A stretch of 64,000 nt of DNA from Malurus cyaneus samueli (lineage: Eukaryota > Chordata > Aves > Passeriformes > Maluridae): NCBI GenBank assembly GCA_009741485.1, contig CM019216.1:42132872-42196871 (forward strand). The letters run 5' to 3'. Position numbers and translations under genes: made by a program. Below the pieces are notes generated by a model, which worked only from the letters and a program-made list of their open reading frames with translations, did not search any database and was not told the origin of the DNA. Below are positions 11,159 to 24,440 of this stretch, in pieces; within the stretch, counting starts at the first letter, position 1, and each line of letters starts with the position of its first letter.

Positions 11159-12767
11159 AGCAGAGAAAAACTAATGGACCCATTCCAGAATGTGTAGAGA
11201 TGTATTTGGGATTTTTAAACATAGTAGTGTGAATGTGAAGAGCCTAATGAAAGTGGGACAGCATACCAGAGGATTTCTAATAGGGTTAGATTAGAAAGTC
11301 TCTAACTGGTTGTAAGTTCATATGTTATGATTCCTAGTAAAACTCTGAATTTTTGAATCTTTTATGTCAATTAACTTCTAACCCCCTATAGTAAAAGTAT
11401 TAACCTTGCTATATTGGTTTAAAATAACAAAGAACATAACTGAGGGGCTCTATCAAGATTTTACAGTAAATCATGTAAAATGCTACAGAGCATGGTAGGA
11501 GTGGAAGAAGGGAGTGCTGACTTCTGCACTCATGATATAATTATTTGGCTAGCTCTGTTTTGTTGGGGTGTTTTTAATTCATTTTTATAGTACCATAATC
11601 CAAATAGTACTAAACCAGAAACCTTGTGCTGCTTTTCTTGAGTATAATCCAAGAACCTGGTCCCAGAATAGTCTGTACTGCTTTATACCACTGTTTTTTC
11701 CTGAGAAAAAGAGAATTCTTGCAAAAGCTGTTCCTTACCTTCTCTTTACAGACTAGCAAAATGAATTTGACAAAATCAAGATAATTCAGCAACTAAAAAG
11801 CAGTAGAAGACAGCAAGGTAAAATCGTTTTTTTTAATGTGAAATAATAGTGATTAAAGTGAATGAATTAAAGTGAAATAGTTCTGCGTTGCTCAGTGTGC
11901 TAGAGTTCATCATTATGCCTCTATACCTCAATCTTATTGCTCAAGCAGTGTAACCACATATATGTCTTTCTTAGGACATCCACTTACTCGCTGTGTATTG
12001 TGAAGCAAAATGCACAAGCTTATTTCATTTGGGGAGCAGCATGCAGTACTGTGGGCTGGCTTCAGTTTGTCAGGAAAAAAAGAAAACCTAACAAAAAAGC
12101 CAGAGGATACTATTAACTAATGTTTTCGTGCTCACATTTGAGAATCAGTATGACAACTGGTTTAGAGGGCAAGCCAGTATCTCCAAAGCAGATGTTTAGA
12201 GAAAGCCTTGAATTCCAAAAATGTAGAAGTTGCCCATAATTATGGAGAAAGCATAAACTCTAATTCTGAATATAGCAATCTAAAATGCTATCTTTTGGAG
12301 CTGCACAGTGTAACTGAGTTTCCTTGTCTTCATTGGTATACAGGGTTTCAATTTTTCTGCATTGTTGGCATTCTTATCCTAGCACCATCATATTCCATCT
12401 ACTGTATTTCCTTGTCAGTTGTTAATGTTTTTGGAAGTAAAGTAATTCTAAATTTTGCTTTTAAATCCGCTGGAAAAGACAGTACCATGTAATGAAAAAG
12501 GAAAGATGTTTCTTTGCTTACCCTTGAAGTATATAAAGGAGAATACAGCTAAACTGCTCTTTCTGATAGCTTTCAGCTGTGAAATTCATTCCCACAGAAG
12601 AAACAGAATTGTGCTAAAAAGATAACCTGAACCGCATCAAGTTCTACTCATAGGTTTTCAACTTTTTCCTTGGTTATAAAAGGTTTTATACCCCTGTATT
12701 GGCAGAATCCATCCTAAATGCAAGCTACAGAACAGTATTTGATGACAGGTCTATACAACAGACATAA

Positions 12768-12794
12768 TATATATAGAATATATATAGAATATAT
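12768..12794. repeat. Short TATATATAGAA tandem repeat
   Basis: The 11-base unit TATATATAGAA is repeated, followed by a partial copy, in AT-rich intergenic DNA. Confidence 0.7.
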
Positions 12795-15036
12795 CTTATT
12801 CTTTAGTGTTGATCCTAGCTTATCAGATTGTGATGTCCTATTGCAAGCATTTTCAACCGCAAATGTTCATAAGGGCATCAATAAATCATCTTTGGGTAAG
12901 AGACATAGGACAAGGAATAACAAACATCAGCTGTACCCAGTGAAATGTATATATAGGAAAACCTTTCCATGATGAAGGATAAAGACAATTACATAATTAA
13001 TTGTCTGAAGATACTGTGTAATCATTAAACTAAAATTAAAATCAGATATTTTTAAGAAAAGGTTAGATAAACTTCTGTCAGAAATTCTGTAGGTAAGGTA
13101 GCATTAATGTGATGAGAAATTAGATTTCTTGTTTTCTTTTGCAGACCTATTTCCCCATGTCTCTGTTATTCTACCTGGCATAAGAATGATCCTCAGTTCC
13201 TGGGCTAACCAGTTAAAGACAAAAGACAGAAGACAAAACTAAACCGTGAGTTTTCATGACAGAAAGGTTATCCCACAAGGATTCATACTTAACACTGAGC
13301 TGTTCACAGTTCATCAGTGAACTGGGAAAAGGCATGACTGATGATGTGACAACAATTGAAGAACATATCTAATAATTCAGGTCTGAAGTTGATTGAAAAG
13401 TACTGCAAGAAGCTTCTACAGCACTGTGTGAGTAGTAGTAGTTGAAAATCAGTGTTCTGAAGCACAAAGCAGCATAATGCACAAGGGGGTAAAAAGATAC
13501 AGACATGATCAACTCTAAAAGCTAGTGTCAACCAGGAAAAGCCTTGCAATCACAGTGAGTTGTTCCCTGAACAAAAGCATAGTGCTCAGAAGTCATTAAT
13601 AACATGGGAAAGATTAACTTTTTTAGGAAAGGGATAAGAAAACATAATGTAAAACACATTTAAAACACATTTATAGTGCAGTGCACTACTTGCATGTTGC
13701 TTTCAGTTCATTGGGCCTCTGGTCTTGTCTACTACAGCCATTCTTATGCTCCTTTGAGGAGAGGCTAAATACATTTGCATTTGTTAGCTGGGAGGATAAA
13801 AGATTGGTGGGGGTGGAGTGATAAGTGGTAACAAATAAATTGAGGCAAAAGGCATGTTTGATTAATATTGTGTCATTTGCAGTTATTGTATGCTATGGTC
13901 CAGAGGAAACTTCCAGCGCAGGAATTTGCTAGAACACAGTTTGTTAGATTATGAGGTGCTGTGCTAACAAAAGAAACAAGTGATCCAAGAGCTAAATCCC
14001 TCCTGTCTGTGAATGATTTTGTGTAACTATGGTGGAATTAGATTTAGAAAAACCTAAGAACTCCTATTCTGAGAGCCTCAATATGTTGCTGAAGTTCTGG
14101 TTTTCTTATTTCCACCCTAATTTTATTATTTCCTAACTCCATCTGTGCCTCAGTGGCAAAATCCTAAATTATCTAGATTCCAGAACTGTATTTACAGCCA
14201 AATAGGAAATGACAGCATTGGCTGCTGGTTCACGATTCTGAAGAAGTTGAGCAACTCTGAATTTTAAAAGAAAGCCAGATGGTCTAATGAGAGCAGTAAC
14301 CAGAAGTTCCATTGTCCTGCATGGTAATATTTCTTTGAGGAGCAGGTTTTCTCCCTATAATGCAAGGTAGAATATTTTCCCATCTTTCGGAAAACTTCTG
14401 TAGTAAAGTGTTACTAAAACTATCAGTTAGCTTTACTAGCTATGCCCATCAACCAGTAAAAGATCTGCACACAGGCAAATTTCAGTCAGCCTAAAAAAAG
14501 AACTGACCAAAATCTTTTATATTTTAGGCTACAGTATTGCCAATACATCTCAGGAAAAGAAAGATATTATCCTTTAAGAGTCAAATTCCTGTTGTTAATG
14601 CCATATATAGAAAAGACTTAAGCTCTGAATGCTGAAGAAAAAAAGTATTTTTTAAGCCCTTACTACCAGACCTCAAAAATTTCACTGTCAAATCCCTACA
14701 GTGCTTTTGGCTAGATGAAGTATCAAAGAGAAGGTGACTGTGACTTTGGCCTCACAGCAGATACAGAAACAAGACTAGATGCAGGGGAAGCATGGGGATG
14801 ATGCATCTGCGATCACTCTTACTACAGAATATGAATGTCCTCACTGTTGAGTAACTTCTTATCGCTAGCTTCTGTCTTACCATCACTCCAATTTTACACA
14901 GTCACTCAGTAAAATCAAGACAATCAAAAATTTTAAATCAATGCACCTACCTAAGCTGAATTACGTTCAACAGCCACCTTAGTGTGTTCTTGAAGGACAA
15001 AGTGCCCTTGGTTTCCTGTAGCCTCTGCTAGTATAT

Positions 15037-15536
15037 TGTGTCTGGTTGGGAGAGGGTTAGGTGTCCTCCCAGCAGCCTGTGTGGTGCTGTGTTTTAGATT
15101 TGTGACCAAAGCAGTGTTGATAACACACCCGTGTTTAAGCTGCTGCTGAGCAGTGCTCGCACATCATCAAGGCCTTCTCTGTTTCTCACTCTGCCCCCAC
15201 AGCACGTAGGCTGACATGAGCTGACCAAAAAGGTCTTGCACACTGTGTACCATCATGCCCAGTTATGAAACTGGGGGGGAGGCTTTGCAAAGTTGCCATT
15301 GCTTGCAGACTGGCTGGGCATCAGTCTGCTGGTGGGAGGTGCTGAATGCCTTTCCATCACTAACTTCTTTTTCTTCGTCCTTTGTCTTTTGCTGCCTTAT
15401 GAAACTGTGTTTATCTTGACCCATGCCTTTTTCTTTCTTTTGCCCTTTCGATTGTCTCCCCCATCCCACCTCAGGGAGAGGATGGAAGAAGCTGGGTGGG
15501 TGTTTAGTGGCTGGCCAGTGTCAAACCACCACCCAC
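15037..15536 (+). mobile_element. Degraded solo LTR of an avian endogenous retrovirus
   Basis: This roughly 500-base block has the layout of a long terminal repeat common in bird genomes. It opens with TGTGTCTGGTTGGGAGAG and runs through a GTGGTGCTGTGTTTTAG block and TTGTGACCAAAGCAGTGTTGATAACACACC. It then passes TTTCTCACTCTGCCCCCACAGC and a pyrimidine-rich part with GAAACTGTGTTTATCTTGACCCA, and ends near GGCTGGCCAGTGTCAAACCACCACCCA. No gag, pol or env similarity flanks it, so it looks solo. I see no convincing target-site duplication. Substitutions and probable small deletions indicate an old copy. The family assignment rests on recognition of these blocks and is not a database match. The plus-strand open frame at 15293-15751 is incidental. 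Confidence 0.75.
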
Positions 15537-18500
15537 AGAAAAGCTCTGAGGAAAGAATGGGAAGTTATGGGGATGTGTCTTACTGGCCTAATTGCTTTGC
15601 CATGGCTCTCTTCTTCAATGCTGTAGGTGGGAGCAACAAAATGTTATTGGTAGGGACTGGGTGGAAGGAGTTACAGTTCATTTTCTCTCTTCCATCTGCT
15701 GGTGCCAGCAAGAAGACAGTATGGATGTCAAAGGGATTAACAAACTGGTAATAGTTCCTGTTGTGTAAACCAACCAAACAAAATGTGCTGTTTCTTCCAA
15801 CCTCTAATGCAGGCACAGGCAACCTATAGTTCATATGTGGCTTCTGCAAGAGCTACACTGTGTGACAGATGGATAGCAGGCAGTGCAGCTGTGGAAGTTC
15901 CTGCACTTTCTGTATGTCCAGGTGCCAGAAAAAGCAAACACGTCAAGACCAGTAAAGCCAAAATAACCCTGCCACCTTGGGCCCAGCTCTACTCTTCATC
16001 AGAATTCTTACCAACAGCCTATAACATAATTTTAAAGTTTGACGTCTCCTTAGTGTGATGGGGTGCCACATGAACTTGAGCTTTCATCTCTCATCTTCCT
16101 TAATCTGAAACTATTGTGTTTGATTCTGCACAGCTCCAGTCTGATACCATGACAGCCAAACCAAAATTTTCCCCTGACTGAAGTTTTCCTGTTGTTGGGT
16201 AAACCTATGGTAAAACAAGCTCCTCCACTAACCCTGAGACTTCTTAGGAATTTGGGTTCTACACATACATGAGCTGTTGGAAAGCAAAAAACATGGAAAG
16301 TGTTTTTTGTTTGTCATCTCAGAGTAAGGAGACTCAAATTTTAGGAATGCATTTAATACCCTCTTTAAATAGAGCTTCAATTGCAAGTTAATGGTGACAT
16401 ATTTACCTCAGAGTCTGTTTCAAACCACTTTGTTAGCATTGGAAAAAATGCATTGTATGTGTTTCAGTTCTTCTGGATGTAAGGTGGGAACAACCACAGG
16501 ACTGTCTCAAATCTAATTGGTAAGTGTGGGCACTCTGAGTACAAACCATTCCTCTATAATTAGTACTTTATTATTGCGAAATGATAGCTGCTAGTGCAAA
16601 CAAAGCTTTCTTCATACAACCTATTGAGCCCATCACTTGCAATGGATTCGCTGGCATAAGACTAAATACTGGGAGCTGTAACTTTAGCATGCTTGTTATG
16701 GAAGCAAGCATGCTTGAAATAGAAATATTTATGCTATCAATGGTAACAGAAACAATAACAGTAGACTGGCATCAGATTACAAACTGTTCTCAGTAGTGCA
16801 ATCCTGAACTGTATGTAGAGAACTGGATGCTTAAGGAAAAGCAGATAAACTAAGATATAGAAAACTTGTTAAAATGGTGACTGTTGTGCTTTTTACACTA
16901 AGAATCCATTTAGTGCGCTGAGCTTGCTTCAGTCTGCTTAATTTTGATGTGTTGCTTTTGAGTCCAGGCACTCCCAAGTAGAGATCAAGTTCTACTCTTA
17001 AGAAATGAAAAGCCCTGGCTTCTTTGGATCTGTGCCCCATTCCTCATGCTTTCCCCATGTCCACACCTCAGGTTCCCTGCCCATCATCAATCTTCCCTTC
17101 CCCCAGTGTTCACAGCTCCCTCCTCCTGCCTCCCAGCTACCAGCTGGGTGAGAACCAAGGGAATGTGGCTGCTTTTGAGCTGGGCATGTGCTGGCTGCCA
17201 GCAAACTCAACATAATAAATAACCTTTGAGCTCAGGCAGCAGACTTTCAGTCACGGTAGTAATTTGAAGGAAGTAGTCTTTCCTTTACTGAGCTGTTATG
17301 TTTCTTAAAACTTGGAAGAATTTCATAGCCTGAAGTTTTCTGTTTCTGAGCCAAATGTAACTGAAATGAACTTATGGATTCAAATGTTATTAGAGAGGGT
17401 CTGACAAGATATGTAGGCACATAACGTATCACCTAAGCCTTGTTGCCTGAGGTTTACAATTCCAGAGAAGTATCCTTGGAGGATGTAATAGATACAGTTC
17501 CCAGAAGTTTATAAATAAGGTTTAATGATGGAAGGTATGGGCAATATGCAAAATATTGGTCTCTGGAGTTTCCGTACCACTTACAATCCTCAAGGGAAAT
17601 CTCCAAACCATTTAGCAGAAAAAGTACAGTGGTTTTGATTTATTTGGATTAATACAGAAATCAGTAGAGACTGGGAGCACATTCAGAATATGTGTCCTTG
17701 TTCAATGTCTCTGCTCCAGCAGTTGGGCGTCATTTCCCAAACAAATATAATTGTAGTTTATTGTCAGAACATAGACAAGGTTATATATAAATTACCATAT
17801 AACCCTACTGAATGAAAGATTTCCACTGCATTTAGGACTTACTGCACACAAAAGATCTTCTACTTGAACAGATGAGAATCATAGACAGTGTATGTATGAT
17901 TGTATTTTCTTCTTTTATTAAGTGCCTTCTTTTTGCACATTTTGAGCATCCTAGGCTGTATCTGACCTGAGTTCAGATGCAAAAAGAACTGGGCTTGGCA
18001 CAGCTCAGGTAACATGATACCTATTCTAAAGCCTGATAAAATTGCATGCTTTTCTGTGTAATCTCTTTTCCTTGATATCATTTGAATATTGATACCACAT
18101 GTCATCCTTATCCCTTCCAAAACACACTAAAAGTGAGGTCAGACACAAATTCACCTTGATATGACCTTGATGGAAAGAAGAGAAAGACATGTGCTGAACT
18201 CAGGGACATTATTAATGCATTTATTTATGACTGGCAATAATTTGGATTGCAATGAAAATATGTCAGGTCCCTGAAATAGTAGAAAAATCCATCTAGTGTC
18301 AAAAACACGTTTGAGAAGAACTTAATGTCTGAAAGCATTCTGATGATCCTACCAGTTCTGGATAAAGTGAAAATAGAGGAGTAAATTTGGTAAATAACTG
18401 ATGGGTAAATAATATGCAGTGACTGTAGCTCATAGTGTTCAGGCAGCAGAGCACATAATACACTTTCACAGAGAAAGGGGCTAATAGAGAAGTTCTGCAC

Positions 18501-20186
18501 AATATATATGAGAAACAACATTGGAAATATAGATAAAATATGGAAGAAAACCTCAGAACATGGGAAATTAGATTTTGGAGCTCAAACTGATCATGCGTAA
18601 AATGCAGATCTAAGTGCTGTGCCCTGACCACTGCAAAGCTTTCATCAGGCAGGTCACATAAAATCCCCTTCAGGACTTTTTTCCTACATAGAGAAGCTAT
18701 ATGGACTTATTTCATGCGCTATTAACCAAAGAAGTTCAATTTTGTGTGTGGTTTCTCTTACATCGACTTCGAACTGTTTTTATCTGTTGGTTTATGACTA
18801 TGCATTTACACCATGAACACAAGTTTGCAAACCTTTGCTCCATTCAGAGTCATTACTTCTCCCCAGTCCTTTATTACTGACCATTTGCAAAAGGCCATTT
18901 ACCCCCACAGCTCTGCCAGACTGACCCCTAACAGGTCCCTGGTGCCAGCAAGGCTGGTGAACAACCTCCAATGAAGTATCCAAGGGAATGAGCCAAAAAG
19001 CACCTCCACAACAGGTGTGGGTGCAGTAATCTGGTGGTGGATGGTGACAAGCAGTGAGGTGCTGGATCTTCACCAGTTCCAGCTACATTGGGAAAGAAAC
19101 ATCAATCTGCTGCCCTGCTGACACCTAAGCCAGTATAAACAGATCTAAACCATGCTAAAGCCTTGACTGCACACAGCCTTGTGTAATATACTTGCTATAT
19201 TGATTGAAAAATCAATAATGTTAAGCAGGAAACCCCCCGGTGCTCGGGTGTTTATAGCATTCTAAAGGATTTTTTTTTTCACTGATGTGATATTCCTATA
19301 AATTTCCCTCTAATACAATAAGTAATTTTATTATAATTTACAGCACTAAGTAGTGTTGCATCCTGAGCCAATCTAGAAACTTAAAAGGTGAGTTTTTTAT
19401 CTATCATCTCACAAGGCTGTTTTAATTTCATCTTATCTAATTGCACTGCAGAGTAAAATAGTGCAATTTTAAAGTAGTTTTAGTATGCCTTTATTAGCTA
19501 AACAAAACAAAAGGAAGGAAAAACCTACTACTGAGCAGGGTGAAATGAAGCTGCAGGATAGCTGGGAAGGTCGGGCTCTAAGTTGTTATGTTATTCTCAT
19601 GCTGAGTGACATGGAATGTGCCACACTGAGGGGTGCTGATAGCCCCCGGCTGTAGCCAGGGCTCCTCAATGCCCTTTGGTGGTATTTGAAGGGATACAAC
19701 TTGAAACTAAGTAAAACAGCAGAATAAATTGATAATTTCTGATATTAAATTCCTTCAATCACAACATTTTATTTATTATTCAGTGTATTTTAAAATTATA
19801 CCCCTTATTTAATATGGGTTATGAAACCTAGACAGAAGTCATTGTGATATGCAAATATATATTGAATGCATAAAATTACACATAAAATTATCTTTTTCTA
19901 CATTGACACGAGAAAGGCTGCTTACCTGCTTTGATGCTTCTATCAGTACATTCACTTTGTGGAATAACTTTTTGATGCAGTTTAGCACCACGACTTCTGC
20001 GTGTTTATGTTCCATTGTAAAGGTTTGCTCTTCCCTTTCCCTTCGCCTGGATCACGCAGTCCTCAGGATTTACTGTCCTGCCAAGTTGTAAAGCTGTGTA
20101 CCAGCACAGTCGATCTGGAGAACCAAAACCTGCAGGCAAGCAATGCATATTGAGCACTTGCCAGTGCCCATGGCTGCAGCCACATG

Positions 20187-20229
20187 GTGGGCAAGTAATC
20201 CCATACTTGCCTGTGGGCAAGTAATCCCA
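20187..20229. repeat. Direct repeat, 17-base unit with 26-base period
   Basis: The 17-base string GTGGGCAAGTAATCCCA occurs twice, at 20187-20203 and 20213-20229, separated by ATACTTGCCT-like sequence. This is a 26-base period tandem duplication. Confidence 0.85.
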
Positions 20230-23200
20230 CGCTGTGTGTGTCACCCACTCAAATTTCTAATAGAGTTAAGAACTGAATGACAGTCTTCCCAAAGGCAGCA
20301 TCAGAGTTAGAGAGTTCAGAAGTGGCTTAATACTTGGTAAAAGCTCCACCTAGGCAATCCACATGTCTTAGGAATGAAAATATTTTGCAGCACTCTGATC
20401 CTGGTAGGAGGTTTCTTCTTTGTAATTTTATAACAATTCTAAATCCAATCATTTTATCCTGTGGGACAATTTCTGCATTAAAATAGCAAAGTCAGATATC
20501 TTTCTTAGTCAGAGGATTTGAAGCTGAAGTCATTCTGAAAGCTCCACTGTAATTAATATATATATAATTTTGTATAAATATATTTATAAAAAAAGAAATA
20601 GCATGCTAATATAAAAAAAAAATAGCAAGACCAGCATATAAAGGCAAGAAGTTTAATTCTTTGACTTAAACAATTCAGACACAGCATTAAAAAAGCTTCA
20701 TATGAGATTTAAGAAAGGTCATATGTTAAGACATGAATCCATCTACTATTTCTAGATTCCATTTACTGGAATAAGAACATTTGGGCAGGTAAGTACCAAA
20801 CAGAAGTAGGACCTGATCGCCCAATAATGAATTTTCTTGGAGTATCCCAGAGCAGGACAAATTCTGGGCCAGCACATTGACAGCCATAACAATTATGTAA
20901 TCCATCTGGAGTTAATGGGATTGTGGCTACCCTTCCCTGATTTTCCATTAGAATAACCTTGTATAACAGAGTGTGATGGAAGACGTGTATTTCCCAGCTC
21001 AGAAATCAGAAACCTGTGAGAAGGACCCTGAACACAAACTACCCCTATTGAAAGTCAAGACACAGAGCAAACAAGTACACCCTTCAGAAAAGATTTGGTA
21101 AAACATGACTCCAAACTCCTCAACAGCTCAAAACAACAGGCACCATTTGATGGGCAGGCTGAAGTAGGGCCCATTATCTCTGCACTCTCTTGTGTAGCCG
21201 AGGCCACCTTGAGCCATCACCCTTGTTGGTGGATATTTTTTTCCAAAACACATGATCTCAACTCCTGGCACAGAGCATTTCACATGTGTTCCTCACAGCC
21301 CTGACTTCAAGCAGATAAACAGTGGCTGTGCTGTACCACGGACTGCAGACCCTGCCTTCACATTATCTCAGTGAGATGCCTATCTGCTACTGCTACTGCA
21401 TTGATGCAGAAAATGCAGGAATGCCCCGCTACTGGTCCAAGGTGTGTCCCTGAACAGACACAAATATCTTGTAGTTATTTGCATAAAGTCTCACACACTG
21501 TGAGACAATCAGTACAGAGAGCACAAGTCCTGGAAGAACTAAACAAACCTGATGTTTAGAAGCCAAATTTGTGGCTTAAAAGAAGTTGCTTTAAAGGTAG
21601 GGTTTGACAGGAAGATACTCTGTCATTTCATTGACAGACTTAAGGTTTGTGTGAGATCCAGTTGTGACTTTTGAGAAATTTAGCATGCAATACAGAGAAT
21701 AACGAGTTTGTCATCTCTATTGCTTTTTGAACCGATGTAGCTCCTGAGCTGTGCATGGCATGTATTCAGAATGTTTTCCACCCTCTTATAGTCCCCTTAT
21801 TATAAGTTGCAATTACATGGCAAAGTTAACCACTCGCATACTAAGAATGCTACCTTTGTATTATGTTTATTCCATTACCTTATATATTGTTAATAATCAT
21901 ACATACTCTCGCTTTTTTTTAAATACAAATGTTTTCCGTTAAATACTCTTGTGTCACTTTAAAAAATCAATAGCTGTATTATCTTCAGATTGCCTCATGC
22001 ATTGTGGCACTGTAAGAAACTGGGTGTTGGAAATAAAATGTTAAGCCACCTAAAGCCACTGCAGTTAATCATATTTAACACCTGACTAAACTGGGCTCAC
22101 TCAGAGCTTTTGGTAGAGTCCTGCTCAAGTAATTCTGTTGTATTACGTGAGAGAACATTATTAACTGCAGCTTCTATTAAAGCTGGGTGTAATTCTAAGA
22201 AGGCAAGGGCCTTGTTTAAGTTTAAGGATATTTAGTATCTTGTTTCTCTGGTACAACAGGTCTTGGGAGGGTTCATAGTTTATTTTTCTATGTCATACAA
22301 ATTGACTATTGATCATAAATCTGTTTGCTTTTAATTAGTCTTTCATCATGAAAAGCATATAAGAGGACACTGAGGAGAGTATATTCTGCCTGTCAACCTC
22401 CATAGTGGTGCCTAGTGCTGAGTGGCTTTTTATTTACTCTCTTGAACCTATAAAGAATACATCCTCCATAGTAATCAAAGTGTTAACTTTTGTCATCTCT
22501 ACCCATATTTCCACCACAAAAGTGATGTGAAAACTCAGCTTTTGTGGTGCCTGAATAACATCATTCCCCCAAACAGTTCACACTTGAAATGCATCAAAGA
22601 CCCCAGCTCTGAAGAGCAAGCAGAGTGCAGAGTGTTAAGGCAGGGCAGGAATCAGTGTGGAAAGACATTTTTTTGAAACAGGGTGGGATTAGAGACTGAT
22701 TTACAAAGAGTCAAATACACCAAGGAGAGGGGATAGGAGCTCAAGGATGTCCTACTGCATATTATTTTAAAAGGTATGCTTTTTCTTTTGTGGGAATGCT
22801 TGAACTTGCCTTTTTTCACTTGAAAGGAAGAGCCTTTTCTTCTGTCTCTTAGCATAAGAAAGGAATAGGCTTTTAATAGTAGTTTGATTTTCTTCGGCTT
22901 GCAGACAAAGGAAAAACTTTGATTTCCTCAGAATGTATTTTTTTTCTATAGAAAAATGGCCCTTTTATCCTCCTGGGTCCTTTTTGATCCCTCCACATGA
23001 TTTTCTTAGGTTCCCAAGCTTCTCTTCACTCCATGAAGATATGCCCTTGGGTCATCCCAGTACATATGGTTGGGAACCTGCAATGGTGTGTACTTGGGCC
23101 TTTGTCACTGCTGGGGACATTACAATGGTCAGAATCGCTGCTTGCTGTACTGTTTGACACTGACTACACTGTTCCAGTCCTCCTACTTTAAGATCCCCTA

Positions 23201-24202
23201 CATCAGTTCCCCTTTCATAGGACTCACAGGCAATCCCCAGCAATTTAACTTCCCTGCAGCAATGCCTTTACCCAGAGCAAGCTGTTTGGAAAGGGACAGA
23301 AATTCCTGCAGGAAAAGAAGTCTCAGGATTTTCCAAATCCCTTCTCCTTTCTTGTTACCAAGCAAATCTAACAATCTCTCCTTCGATGGAAGGTCCTAGA
23401 AAACTGCAGCCTTCATAGCTGCTGAAAGAGAGATGTAGATCAAGGGGGAAAAGGGTTAAACAAGAGATAATACACTTCCAGAGCCTCTTTATTCCACAGA
23501 GAATGCTGACCAGGAGTATATACAGTAAAGGGAGAAATATCCCGGGGAGATCACAGGAAAAATCCTGTTGCAGGGAAACAACATGCTTCAATGAAAACAG
23601 AAAGGCAGATAGGTGCATCTGTTATCAATCAGCTCTTTAGACAAGTTGAGGAGTCATGGAGCAAAAGAAACAAGCTTTCCTTCAGGCTCAAATTCCTCCT
23701 TGAAATTTCTCAGATGTCCATGGCTGCAGAGCTGTAATTCCCGGTCTGTCCTGGGAACAGCAGCTATTTCCACTTTCTTTACCAGCCTCTTTACCCAGCC
23801 AGAGAAACCAGCAAAATTCTGTCTACATGGTTTCTGCAAAGCAACCTTGCTGGCTCGCTGGAAAAAGGCAGATTTAGCCCCTTAATCTAAAAAGCCAAAA
23901 AGTGTTGAGAAATTCTTGATCACATATATACTCAGTCATTGCTTTTTTTGTTAGTTTACTTTCAATAAGGATATTTAAATAGCAAAATTAACTTCCTGTG
24001 AAGTTGTTCTATAGTACCAATTCAGCTCTTCTCCCTGAGAATGGAAAACTGCAGAGCACATTACCGATGTGCTGAGTGCCCATATACTAATGTTAGCAGC
24101 ATCCAAACCCCAGCAGTTTCCTTAGCATAAGAATAGGTTTGCTTTGTGATGACAATGCTGACTCAAAAACAGATGTTTCTGTAAAAACACTTGCATTTAA
24201 AG

Positions 24203-24257
24203 CTTGACCACATGTCCTTGTACAACACAAACTTGACCACATGTTCTTGTAACACAC
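24203..24257. repeat. Two-copy tandem duplication, about 29-base unit
   Basis: The unit beginning CTTGACCACATGTCCTTGTA is followed at once by a near copy (CTTGACCACATGTTCTTGTA). The two differ by a single C/T change in that stretch. It is a local slippage duplication in intergenic DNA. Confidence 0.85.
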
Positions 24258-24377
24258 CCTCATCCTTAGGGCTCTCAGTTCTGGCTCCCAGCCCCCTCCT
24301 CAATCCTGGCTGCCCTTAACACCCATACACCTCGTCTCTAACTCCAGGCAATCCCATCTGCCTTGTCCTTTACTTGT

Positions 24378-24440
24378 CACAGAATCACACAAAATCAACT
24401 GAGTTGGAAAAGACCTCTGAGATCACTGAGTCCCACCTTG
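24378..24440 (-). repeat. Short CR1 3' end fragment (antisense)
   Basis: The plus strand carries CACAGAATCAC, then GAGTTGGAAAAGACCTCTGAGATCACTGAGTCC, the reverse complement of a CR1 3' terminus. Similarity fades after about 60 bases, so only a stub is supported. Confidence 0.75.

Larger units (their letters stand above)
8226..15036. other. Intergenic DNA, no gene seen
   Basis: AT-rich DNA between the CDK19 and AMD1 promoters. I saw no exon-like conserved protein segment, RNA gene or recognisable transposon here. Small internal repeats are a 20-base tandem duplication at 11120-11158 and a TATATATAGAA repeat at 12768-12794. Short open frames here have no recognisable similarity. Conserved regulatory elements could be present but cannot be judged without alignment. 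Confidence 0.6.
15537..24377. other. Intergenic DNA, no gene seen
   Basis: AT-rich non-coding sequence between the solo LTR and the next CR1 fragment. It holds small direct repeats at 20187-20229 and 24203-24257 and several short poly-A or poly-T runs. Open frames here are short and show no recognisable domain. No RNA gene was recognised. Confidence 0.6.

Noticed and set aside
15293..15751. 152-residue plus-strand open frame with a hydrophobic N-terminus
   Set aside because: It lies largely within the solo LTR, and the hydrophobic part comes from its pyrimidine-rich tract.
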